Source: Candidatus Njordarchaeota archaeon
GTDB lineage: Archaea > Thermoproteota > JANJXX01 > Panguiarchaeales > Panguiarchaeaceae
NCBI GenBank assembly: GCA_029855985.1
Contig: JAGSHR010000276.1
Location: 1 to 8,666 of the forward strand
DNA: 8,666 bases
Direction: 5' to 3'
A program made the translations under genes and the position numbers. Each line of letters opens with the position of its first letter. Position 1 is the first letter of the stretch. Below are positions 1 to 5,854 of the stretch, piece after piece. The notes beneath the pieces were generated by a model that worked only from the letters and a program-made list of their open reading frames with translations, did no database searches and had not been told where the DNA came from.

Positions 1-359
1 ATCTCATACTGCATTCTCCTTGTTATTCTAGTTAGAGAAATCCAAATATATCGACTCAAAGCAATACCTGTGATAGCAAAAGCAGCATAATCTGTGCCGT
101 ACCCCAACTCGCTTAATTTACTTGGGCTAACTAGGAAGCCCACGAAGAAGTATATTAAAACGTTGAAAACGATATCAATAATCTGTAATATAAATGACAG
201 CTTATAATTTAGCAAAATTTTCCATTGTACCTTAGCAACCCACAAGGATTTTCTCACGTTAGCTAGCAAACCTGACGCCCTAGAGCCTCCCTCGCCTCCA
301 ATAATGTCTACGAGACTGTTCCTCAAACCCAAAGTTTCTTCTGTTAGTTGCTCTCCCAT
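1..359 (-). CDS. ABC-2 type transporter permease, N-terminal part (truncated by window edge)
   Basis: Reverse-strand frame with 119 complete residues before the left edge of the window; the C-terminal part lies outside. It begins MGEQLTEETLGLRN, has a hydrophilic cytoplasmic lead of about 50 residues, then a clear membrane segment near residues 55-78 and the start of a second at about 92-110. This is the usual opening of an ABC-2 family export permease, and the gene sits directly downstream of an ABC ATPase. The ATG at 359-357 overlaps the last 16 bases of the ATPase gene. A GGTGAGG ribosome binding sequence lies just upstream inside the ATPase gene, so translational coupling is likely. The protein would form the membrane channel moved by the upstream ATPase. 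Substrate unknown. The family call rests on topology and context more than on a diagnostic motif. Confidence 0.75.
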   Translation of the reverse strand, partial: MGEQLTEETLGLRNSLVDIIGGEGGSRASGLLANVRKSLWVAKVQWKILLNYKLSFILQIIDIVFNVLIYFFVGFLVSPSKLSELGYGTDYAAFAITGIALSRYIWISLTRITRRMQYE

Positions 360-1327
360 GTAGCCTCACCTATCACTTTCAAAAATGTTTCCTCCAAAGT
401 TGGTAAAACCCTACCAATGCTCTCAACTTTATGCCCTTTGAGTTTCTCTACAAACTCGATAACAGCATCATAGGGGTCCTCAACTTCAACTCTAAAAATA
501 AGCAGTTCACCTTGCCTATCAGTTTTAAGCATCCTCTTCGCGTTGTATGAAGATAAGAGCTTCGCTTCAATATCGTTAATGGGCACGCTATCCCTAAGTC
601 TAATCTCAATGACATTGGTTGTCTGCAGAAGCTCTTTTATTTTTTGAGGGGTCCCCTCATAGATAATTTTTCCCTTATTAATCATAGCAATCCTATCGCA
701 TAACTGTTCAATTTCGTACATGTTATGTGAAGTAATCAAAATGGTTTTATCTAACTCGCGACTAAGTCTCTTAATGAAGTGACGGACCTTAGTTGCAGAT
801 GTTACATCTAATCCCGATGTTGGCTCATCCAATAATAATATCTCCGGATTATGTAAAAGCGCTCTGATAAGGAGAACTTTGATCTTCATACCCGAGCTAA
901 ATTCTCTAATCAACCTATCTGCATCCCTACCCAAATCAAAAAAGTCCAATAGAGCATTTATCCTCTTGTCAGCGATCTCGGGTTTGACTCCCTGTAAAAC
1001 AGCGAAATATTTTAAGTTATCCCTAGCGCTTAATCTCCAATAGAGTGCCCGTCCCCCAGTTTCCCCTTGCATCCAACCAATCTTTCTCCTAATCTCCATG
1101 GGTTCCTTTAAGACATTGTGACCTGCTATGTAGGCCTCCCCCTCATCGGGCAGAATAAGTGTTGCCAATATCTTTGTTAATGTGGTTTTACCTGCACCAT
1201 TTGGTCCAAGAAGACCAAAGAGTTCTCCTTTTTTTACTTTGAGTGAAACACCATCTAAAGCTTTTATGATCTTGCCCTTCTTTAACCTATAATACTTAAC
1301 GACATCCTTCACTTCAATAGCCAACAT
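344..1327 (-). CDS. ABC-2 type transporter ATP-binding protein (DrrA/CcmA-like)
   Basis: Cytoplasmic ATPase of an ABC exporter, 327 residues from the preferred ATG. Numbered from that ATG, it has Walker A GPNGAGKTT at about 41-49, a Q-loop glutamine near 87, the signature in the variant form FSSGM at about 143-147, Walker B with catalytic Glu in ILLLDEP at about 163-169, the D-loop SGLD, and the switch histidine in TSHN near 201. The last roughly 100 residues form the accessory domain usual in DrrA/NodI-type ATPases. An in-frame GTG three codons upstream (1336) is unlikely to be the start, because it lies inside AGGTGG (1338-1333), which is well placed as the ribosome binding site for the ATG at 1327. 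The permease gene follows with a 16-base overlap. Signature changes from LSGGQ to S-S-G-M are common in this subfamily. Substrate (drug, lipid, polysaccharide or peptide) cannot be told from sequence. Confidence 0.93.
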   Translation of the reverse strand: MLAIEVKDVVKYYRLKKGKIIKALDGVSLKVKKGELFGLLGPNGAGKTTLTKILATLILPDEGEAYIAGHNVLKEPMEIRRKIGWMQGETGGRALYWRLSARDNLKYFAVLQGVKPEIADKRINALLDFFDLGRDADRLIREFSSGMKIKVLLIRALLHNPEILLLDEPTSGLDVTSATKVRHFIKRLSRELDKTILITSHNMYEIEQLCDRIAMINKGKIIYEGTPQKIKELLQTTNVIEIRLRDSVPINDIEAKLLSSYNAKRMLKTDRQGELLIFRVEVEDPYDAVIEFVEKLKGHKVESIGRVLPTLEETFLKVIGEATWESN

Positions 1328-1369
1328 GGAAACCACCTAAGAGAATAATATGGAAAACAACTTATTATT

Positions 1370-1382
1370 AAAATTATAAAAT
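1370..1382. promoter_or_regulatory. TATA-like element in divergent promoter region
   Basis: The 118 bases between the two divergent operons are very AT-rich. TTATAAAAT on the plus strand (1374-1382) is a plausible TATA box for the plus-strand operon. It would put transcription start near 1402-1408 and give a leader of about 40 bases. Read on the minus strand the same bases give TTTATAATTT, which could serve the ABC operon with a start near 1350. Whether one or both directions use it cannot be decided from sequence alone. Confidence 0.35.
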
Positions 1383-1434
1383 ACCAAAAATAGGGAAAAA
1401 TAGGCGACAAAAGTAGATGTTAGACAATACCAAT

Positions 1435-1440
1435 GGTGAT
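1435..1440 (+). promoter_or_regulatory. Ribosome binding site for the zinc-ribbon gene
   Basis: GGTGAT lies 5 bases before the ATG at 1446 and matches the archaeal anti-Shine-Dalgarno end of 16S rRNA. It fixes the start of the first operon gene and implies a leadered transcript. Confidence 0.7.
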
Positions 1441-1445
1441 TTAGA

Positions 1446-1847
1446 ATGCCAAGAAGAAAAAAAGAGAAGTTAATTGTTTGCAAAAAATGCGGTTATTCCT
1501 TTAAACCAAACGAAGTTGAACCAGATAAAACATGGCAAATGGTTGCTCCAATGCCAGATAAACAAGGTAGAATAACAGTTACAATAATGGCTACATGGAC
1601 GTGTCCAAACTGTGGCGCAAAAATCAGGGGCGTTTACAGCAAAATAAAAGTAGGTGAAGACTTAAAGGGAACAAATAGAACCCAAATATTAATAGACACT
1701 TTGACAAGCGTGGAGAGTATAACCATTAAGGAAGTAGCAGAAAAAATAAAGGTAAGCGAAGATACCGCAAGAAAAGCAATACAATACTTAATCAAAAAGG
1801 GTAAAGTTTCTGGGAGAATCGAAGGCGACACATTTTATCGGGAATAA
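1446..1847 (+). CDS. Zinc-ribbon plus winged-helix protein
   Basis: A 133-residue basic protein, first gene of the four-gene operon. The N-terminal half has two cysteine pairs, C12-x2-C15 and C53-x2-C56, the pattern of a zinc ribbon. The knuckles are separated by about 37 residues that include WQMVAPMPDKQGRITVTIM, probably beta strands. The C-terminal half (about 78-133) reads as a winged helix: a helix, then ITIKEVAEKIKVSEDTARKA as helix-turn-helix, then a recognition helix and a short wing ending GDTFYRE. The expected role is binding of DNA or structured RNA, perhaps as a transcription regulator or ribosome-associated factor. It is 17 bases ahead of the EF-2-like gene and probably cotranscribed. 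I do not recognise a named family member. The domain reading is fairly safe; the function is not known. Confidence 0.85.
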   Translation: MPRRKKEKLIVCKKCGYSFKPNEVEPDKTWQMVAPMPDKQGRITVTIMATWTCPNCGAKIRGVYSKIKVGEDLKGTNRTQILIDTLTSVESITIKEVAEKIKVSEDTARKAIQYLIKKGKVSGRIEGDTFYRE

Positions 1848-1864
1848 CAAGCGGTGCAAGGATA

Positions 1865-3817
1865 ATGAAGATTCCACTAGAGAAAATCAAAAGCTTAATG
1901 TGGAAAACAAAAGATGTACGTAACGTTGGGATAGTTGCACATGTGGACCATGGAAAAAGCACTTTAAGCGATGTAATACTCTCAGAGGCAGGGTACATTG
2001 CAAAGGATTTGGCTGGTAGGTTACTATACCTAGATTACTTAGAGGAAGAACAAAAAAGAGGTGTGACAATAAAAACATCCTCCATTAGTTTAATTTTGAA
2101 AAGCCCTAGCAAAGATTACCTACTAAATCTGGTGGACACACCGGGTCATGTGGATTTCAGCGGTAAGATTACTAGGGCGTTGAGATTAATTGACGGTGCT
2201 ATATTAGTAATAGATGCTGTTGAAGGGATCATGTCCCAAACGGAATACGTTCTCCGGGAATTAATCAGAGAAAACGTTAAACCCATATTATTTATCAATA
2301 AAATCGACAGGTTAATACGAGAAATGAATTACTCTTCTTCACAAATACAAGCTAGATTAGAGGATATAATAATAAAATATAATAGCCTCATTAAGACATT
2401 CGGGAAAGATGATTGGAAGTATTACTTTGTTGACCCCAAAAATGAAACTGTTTTATTCGGTTCAGCTCTTTACCGATGGGGCTTCACCGTAAAAACTGCT
2501 CTCGAGAAGAGCATCAAATTCGATGATATCATAAAGATGGTTAAAGACGATCCTTTTTCTCCATCTAAAGAATTACCCCTTGGACCTCTAGTTTCAAGAA
2601 TAATATATGAGAAACTCCCCAATCCTATAGATGCTCAAAGGAAGAGAATTCCCCACCTGTGGGACGGTCAATTACCAGAGTACTTACTTGAATGCGATCC
2701 AAAGGGAGCAACCATCGTATATGTCAGTAAAATACAGTACTCCTCGGGGAGGGTACTCTGTACAGCGAGGGTGTTCTCAGGGATTTTGAAGCCTGGAACG
2801 TACATTAACTTAGAGAGCGGTGATGGCGTAAAGATAAATCACGTGGGGATATTACTAGGTTCAAATATGAAAATTGTTAGGGAAGTCCCCGCTGGAAATG
2901 TGGTTGGATTCGTAACTTCTAAATGCGAAGTAGGAGCAACCCTAGGAAGCGAAAAAATAAGTGGATATTTCAAGAAGCCCTCGTATAGGGTTATCCCTGT
3001 TATATATGTGGCTGTAACACCTCTTTATCCTAAGGACTTCGAAAAGCTCCTTGAATTATTAGAAAAAATAAAGCTCGAGGAACAGAATATAGAATACCGA
3101 ATAAACAAGGACACGGGTCAGATTCTCGTATGGGGCATAGGAGAACTTCAACTAGAATTGATAATAAAAGAGTTAAGTGAAAAAATCAAAATTTATACAA
3201 GTGAGCCATTGGTTAGTTATAGAGAAACCCCAAAAAACGCGGTTAGGAAAGAGAATGATGATTACATAGTTGAAATAAAACCTATAAGCAGTGACAGTGG
3301 AGAGATGGAAAATAAGATTGAGTTGAGAGGTTTCTCGACGGAAGAAAAAGAAATAATAGAAGGTATTATAGACAGCATGCTTAAGAGTGGTCCATTAGTG
3401 GGTGAACCCGTGTCAAATGCAGAAATAGTAATCGAAAAGAGGGACAAGAAAAGGAAAGTTGACATAAACAAATTAATAGAACTTTTAACGAAAGCATTAA
3501 TCGAGGTAAAAACAGAGATTAGCGAACCATACTACAAATTCGAAATAGTTACAAAACCAGACTACATGGGAACAATCATAAATGAACTGACTCGAAGAGG
3601 AGGAAAAATAGATAAAATAATTGGAGAAGAAGGCGATGCCGTATCAGTGAGAGGTATAATACCAGTTCGAATGGCCATTGGACTACCAAGTACACTTAGA
3701 GAATTAACACACGGAAACGCCTACATACAATTAACATTCCATGATTACCTTGAAGTAAGTGAAAAAGTTCGCGAGTCAATAATAAATGAGATAAAAAGTA
3801 AAAAGGGCTTAGTGTGA
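1865..3817 (+). CDS. EF-2-like translational GTPase lacking the diphthamide loop (aEF-2 paralogue)
   Basis: A 650-residue member of the EF-2/EF-G family, shorter than the usual archaeal EF-2 of about 730-740. GTPase motifs are intact: P-loop AHVDHGKST at 25-33, switch I RGVTIK at 65-70, DTPGH at 91-95 with the catalytic His, NKID at 145-148 and GSAL at 199-202. Domain II spans about 280-365, domain III about 375-455 with GIGELQLELI and SYRET, and domain V about 559-635 with PDYMGTIINELTRRGGKI. Domain IV (about 456-558) is reduced. The loop equivalent to SPNKHN is missing, roughly 60 residues after it are absent, and the segment following GPLVGEPV has no HRGPAQ-type diphthamide loop, only a Lys-rich stretch and a helix. 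The C-terminus stops at KKGLV without the usual extra tail of about a dozen residues. GTP hydrolysis on the ribosome is likely; normal translocation is doubtful. GGTG at 1853-1856 supports the ATG. Paralogue status needs the rest of the genome. Confidence 0.9.
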   Translation: MKIPLEKIKSLMWKTKDVRNVGIVAHVDHGKSTLSDVILSEAGYIAKDLAGRLLYLDYLEEEQKRGVTIKTSSISLILKSPSKDYLLNLVDTPGHVDFSGKITRALRLIDGAILVIDAVEGIMSQTEYVLRELIRENVKPILFINKIDRLIREMNYSSSQIQARLEDIIIKYNSLIKTFGKDDWKYYFVDPKNETVLFGSALYRWGFTVKTALEKSIKFDDIIKMVKDDPFSPSKELPLGPLVSRIIYEKLPNPIDAQRKRIPHLWDGQLPEYLLECDPKGATIVYVSKIQYSSGRVLCTARVFSGILKPGTYINLESGDGVKINHVGILLGSNMKIVREVPAGNVVGFVTSKCEVGATLGSEKISGYFKKPSYRVIPVIYVAVTPLYPKDFEKLLELLEKIKLEEQNIEYRINKDTGQILVWGIGELQLELIIKELSEKIKIYTSEPLVSYRETPKNAVRKENDDYIVEIKPISSDSGEMENKIELRGFSTEEKEIIEGIIDSMLKSGPLVGEPVSNAEIVIEKRDKKRKVDINKLIELLTKALIEVKTEISEPYYKFEIVTKPDYMGTIINELTRRGGKIDKIIGEEGDAVSVRGIIPVRMAIGLPSTLRELTHGNAYIQLTFHDYLEVSEKVRESIINEIKSKKGLV

Positions 3818-3829
3818 GGGTATCCACAA

Positions 3830-4660
3830 ATGTTCAGAGAAGGACAGAGCGTAGAATTAATACCCATCTTCAAAACAAAGAAACAAGAAAGATTCATTGT
3901 CAAAATATCAAAAGAAGAAAAATTTAGCAGCAAATATGGAGATATCAATCTTGAAAAATTGATAGGGAAAGAGCCTGGTGCAATTGTTGAGTCCCATCTA
4001 GGATACAAATTCGTGGCACTCGAACCAACTTTAGCCACAAAAATAAGATCACGCAGAATATTCAAATACAAAACTCAGATAATTTACCCCCGAGACTGGG
4101 GATTAATAATCGCATTCTCAAATATCAGGAGTGGCAGTAAGATTATAGAGATAGGAACAGGTTCAGGAGCCTTTACTGCTTTTTTGTCCGAAATAGTTGG
4201 AGAAAAGGGGCACATATGGAGTTATGACGTGGATATTGATAGGATAAAAACAGCGGAAAGAAACCTGGAAATGATGGTTTCATTAAGAAACTACACGCTC
4301 AAACTCTACACGGAAAAAGAGGGGATAGGGGAGGAAAACGTAGATGCGGTGTTTATAGATATTCCTGAACCATGGTTGCAAGTAAAAAACGCTTGGAGGT
4401 CCTTGAAACCTGGGGGCTTTCTAATAGTATATGTCCCTACTTTCAATCAAGTACAGCGGACGATTGAAGCATTGATAAAGAACGCGTTTGTAGACATAAG
4501 GGTGATTGAAGGGTTCACGAGAGAGATCCAATATAAACCCTACGCAATAAGACCTGAAATGCAAGGATATTTATTCTCAGCCTATATTATATTTTCAAGG
4601 AAAAGTTTTGTAATACCAAAAAAACTTTATGAGGAATTAACTAAAATGGAATATGTCTAG
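3830..4660 (+). CDS. trmI: tRNA (adenine-58-N1)-methyltransferase TrmI
   Basis: A 276-residue SAM-dependent methyltransferase. TrmI transfers a methyl group to N1 of adenine 58 in the T-loop of tRNA, and in some archaea also to adenine 57, usually as a homotetramer; the modification stabilises tRNA in heat. Residues 1-80 form the small N-terminal beta domain of the family. The catalytic Rossmann fold follows YPRDWGLIIAF, with SAM motif I IEIGTGSG at about 106-113, an acidic ribose-binding segment YDVD at 132-135, and the active-site motif IDIPEPW at 176-182, in which D177 matches the conserved catalytic Asp. LKPGG at 192-196 and the C-terminal REIQYKPYAIRPE match the substrate-binding tail. 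Length is normal. The start lies 12 bases after the EF-2-like gene, with a GAGGG sequence between them. Strong assignment; whether position 57 is also modified cannot be predicted. Confidence 0.92.
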   Translation: MFREGQSVELIPIFKTKKQERFIVKISKEEKFSSKYGDINLEKLIGKEPGAIVESHLGYKFVALEPTLATKIRSRRIFKYKTQIIYPRDWGLIIAFSNIRSGSKIIEIGTGSGAFTAFLSEIVGEKGHIWSYDVDIDRIKTAERNLEMMVSLRNYTLKLYTEKEGIGEENVDAVFIDIPEPWLQVKNAWRSLKPGGFLIVYVPTFNQVQRTIEALIKNAFVDIRVIEGFTREIQYKPYAIRPEMQGYLFSAYIIFSRKSFVIPKKLYEELTKMEYV

Positions 4661-4676
4661 TGAAGAAGTGGTTACA

Positions 4677-5102
4677 ATGAGCCAAACAAACAACCAAACA
4701 CAAAAAGTATCAATTCTTGTCGATTATGACAGCATTAGTAACGACCCCCGTGAAACAATAACAAAAATTATTGAAAAAGCTAGAGAGATAGGCAAAGTTG
4801 TGAAGGTTAGAGTGTACTTCCTCCAAGATGAATTCAGTCAAAACAAGGAAGTGATAGACTCAATTTTATCCATGGGGGTAGAGCCCGTGGTGGTCATGCT
4901 AGCTAAGGACGTAAAAATGGCAATAGATTTGCTCGATGACTCTTACTCAGAGGACATTGACGTGATAGTTCTATCCTACAGAAAAGAAGCACTGTTGCCC
5001 GCACTCATAGATGCAAAAAACAGAAAACAGATTGTTCTCGTTGAATTTGACGATCTGCCAGAAGGATTAAAAAATATAGGAGATTCGTTTATAAGGATTT
5101 GA
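4677..5102 (+). CDS. Small NYN/PIN-like domain protein
   Basis: A 141-residue protein, last gene of the plus-strand operon. The alternating beta/alpha pattern and the motifs VSILVDYDSI near the N-terminus, AKDVKMAIDLLDD in the middle and VIVLSYRKEALLPAL later follow the order of the NYN (PIN-like, LabA/DUF88) ribonuclease fold. The usual acidic S-G-D-x-D-F motif of active NYN proteins is replaced by SYRKEALL, so only the first Asp, the central Asp pair and one Glu remain; it may be inactive or only bind RNA. I choose the ATG at 4677 because GTGGT at 4668-4672 sits at the same distance as in the ABC ATPase gene. An upstream ATG at 4653 would add 8 residues and overlap trmI by 8 bases, but has no good binding site. 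Function inferred from fold only. Confidence 0.75.
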   Translation: MSQTNNQTQKVSILVDYDSISNDPRETITKIIEKAREIGKVVKVRVYFLQDEFSQNKEVIDSILSMGVEPVVVMLAKDVKMAIDLLDDSYSEDIDVIVLSYRKEALLPALIDAKNRKQIVLVEFDDLPEGLKNIGDSFIRI

Positions 5103-5104
5103 AC

Positions 5105-5707
5105 TTATTTTTTAACAAAAACACTGATTATCTTATAGGAGAACTTTAGAGCCACTAAAACTCCGATATTAACGATTGCCAGCACAGCTAAGTAAATATT
5201 ATCTGTTGGGGGATAATAACCGATTTCAATCATCATTCCATTCGACGGTCTGAACAAAATTAAGAAACCGCCGTCTTCAGCAATTTTGTGAATTCCATAA
5301 AGACCATTCCCGTAAATAAAGACCTCACCCGTGAAAACAACCCAGTCCCCAACTTCAACGTTAAGCCAACCCCTACCATTATAATCAACATTGTAGACAA
5401 CCTTAACTTCTTTGGATCCATTCACTGTTATCATAAACTGCTCATGTCTCGGAGGATTCAAATCTGGAGCCAACTTTTCTATCACTTTACCATAAACCGT
5501 TATATAGTTACCCATTCCAGGATTATAGATATTATCCGCGGGCAACGCACCTGTTTCCTTAACTATTGCGTTAAAATCATCAAGTGTATGCCCATAACTC
5601 CTATTTTCACCATTTATAACAAAACTTATAACTAAAACGTCAACAGCTAGCAATGCTATTACGATACCAATTGAAAACAACTTCCTCTTATTTACACTCT
5701 TATTCAT
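5105..5707 (-). CDS. Double membrane-anchored protein with probable OB-fold domain
   Basis: A 200-residue protein of unknown function, convergent with the plus operon; only 2 bases separate the stop codons. A basic N-terminus (NKRK) precedes a membrane segment at about 10-31, and a second lies at about 171-190 before a short basic end. The middle, about 66-145, would be on the outer face. It reads as five beta strands (YITVYGKVIEK, FMITVNG, EVKVVYNV, VGDWVVFTGEVF, LYGIHKIAE), the layout of an OB-fold. The G-D-W-V-V-x-x-G-E turn resembles OB proteins such as nucleic-acid-binding domains and the haem chaperone CcmE. The CcmE haem-binding signature is not seen; H140 alone is not enough. A short T6 run on this strand (5074-5069), inside the end of the neighbouring gene, could end transcription. 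Ribosome binding site is weak (GGGG about 8-11 bases upstream). Confidence 0.75.
   Translation of the reverse strand: MNKSVNKRKLFSIGIVIALLAVDVLVISFVINGENRSYGHTLDDFNAIVKETGALPADNIYNPGMGNYITVYGKVIEKLAPDLNPPRHEQFMITVNGSKEVKVVYNVDYNGRGWLNVEVGDWVVFTGEVFIYGNGLYGIHKIAEDGGFLILFRPSNGMMIEIGYYPPTDNIYLAVLAIVNIGVLVALKFSYKIISVFVKK
5108..5113 (+). terminator. Oligo-T terminator of plus-strand operon
   Basis: A run of six T residues begins 6 bases after the stop codon at 5100-5102. Short T runs without a hairpin are enough for intrinsic termination in archaea. It overlaps the end of the convergent gene. Confidence 0.35.
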
Positions 5708-5760
5708 TTCGAAAGCCCCAACAATATCCTAGCCTATCAAGAACCATACGAGATTAAAGC

Positions 5761-5772
5761 AAAAATATAAAA
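5761..5772 (-). promoter_or_regulatory. TATA-like element for the OB-fold membrane protein gene
   Basis: Read on the minus strand the bases give TTTTATATTTTT, with an A-rich stretch just upstream that could be a BRE. Start of transcription would be near 5738-5742, giving a leader of about 30-35 bases to the ATG at 5707. The 147-base gap to the next gene also holds T runs at its far end, so the two minus-strand genes are probably separate units. Confidence 0.4.
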
Positions 5773-5830
5773 TAAATTTTGTCACAACATGTGAAGAAAA
5801 AGCTCAACAAAGTTAATTCACAGAAATATA

Positions 5831-5846
5831 ATAAAAAATGAAAAAA
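5831..5846 (-). terminator. Double oligo-T terminator of the surface protein gene
   Basis: On the minus strand two runs of six T (5846-5841 and 5838-5833) follow about 9 bases after the TAG stop at 5857-5855. This fits archaeal T-run termination and separates the gene from the one downstream. Confidence 0.45.
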
Positions 5847-5854
5847 CAGTATTT

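Noticed and set aside
765..900. Variant ABC signature FSSGM instead of LSGGQ as a sign of inactivity
   Set aside because: S-S-G-M forms are common in DrrA/CcmA-type exporters, and Walker A, Walker B, the catalytic Glu and the switch His are all intact.
1328..1336. GTG at 1336 as start of the ABC ATPase
   Set aside because: The codon lies within the AGGTGG sequence that serves the ATG at 1327, and it would add only three residues.
3255..3261. ATGATGA resembling a C box of a C/D guide RNA
   Set aside because: It lies inside the EF-2-like coding frame, and no CTGA D box follows at a suitable distance.
1865..3817. The short EF-2 as a frameshifted or truncated pseudogene
   Set aside because: The frame is continuous through an intact domain V, with a good start and tight operon spacing; the losses are confined to domain IV and the extreme C-terminus.
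5288..5635. A 115-residue open frame on the plus strand opposite the OB-fold gene
   Set aside because: It has no ribosome binding site or recognisable domain and is antisense to a gene with clear membrane segments. The same holds for other opposite-strand frames in the window.
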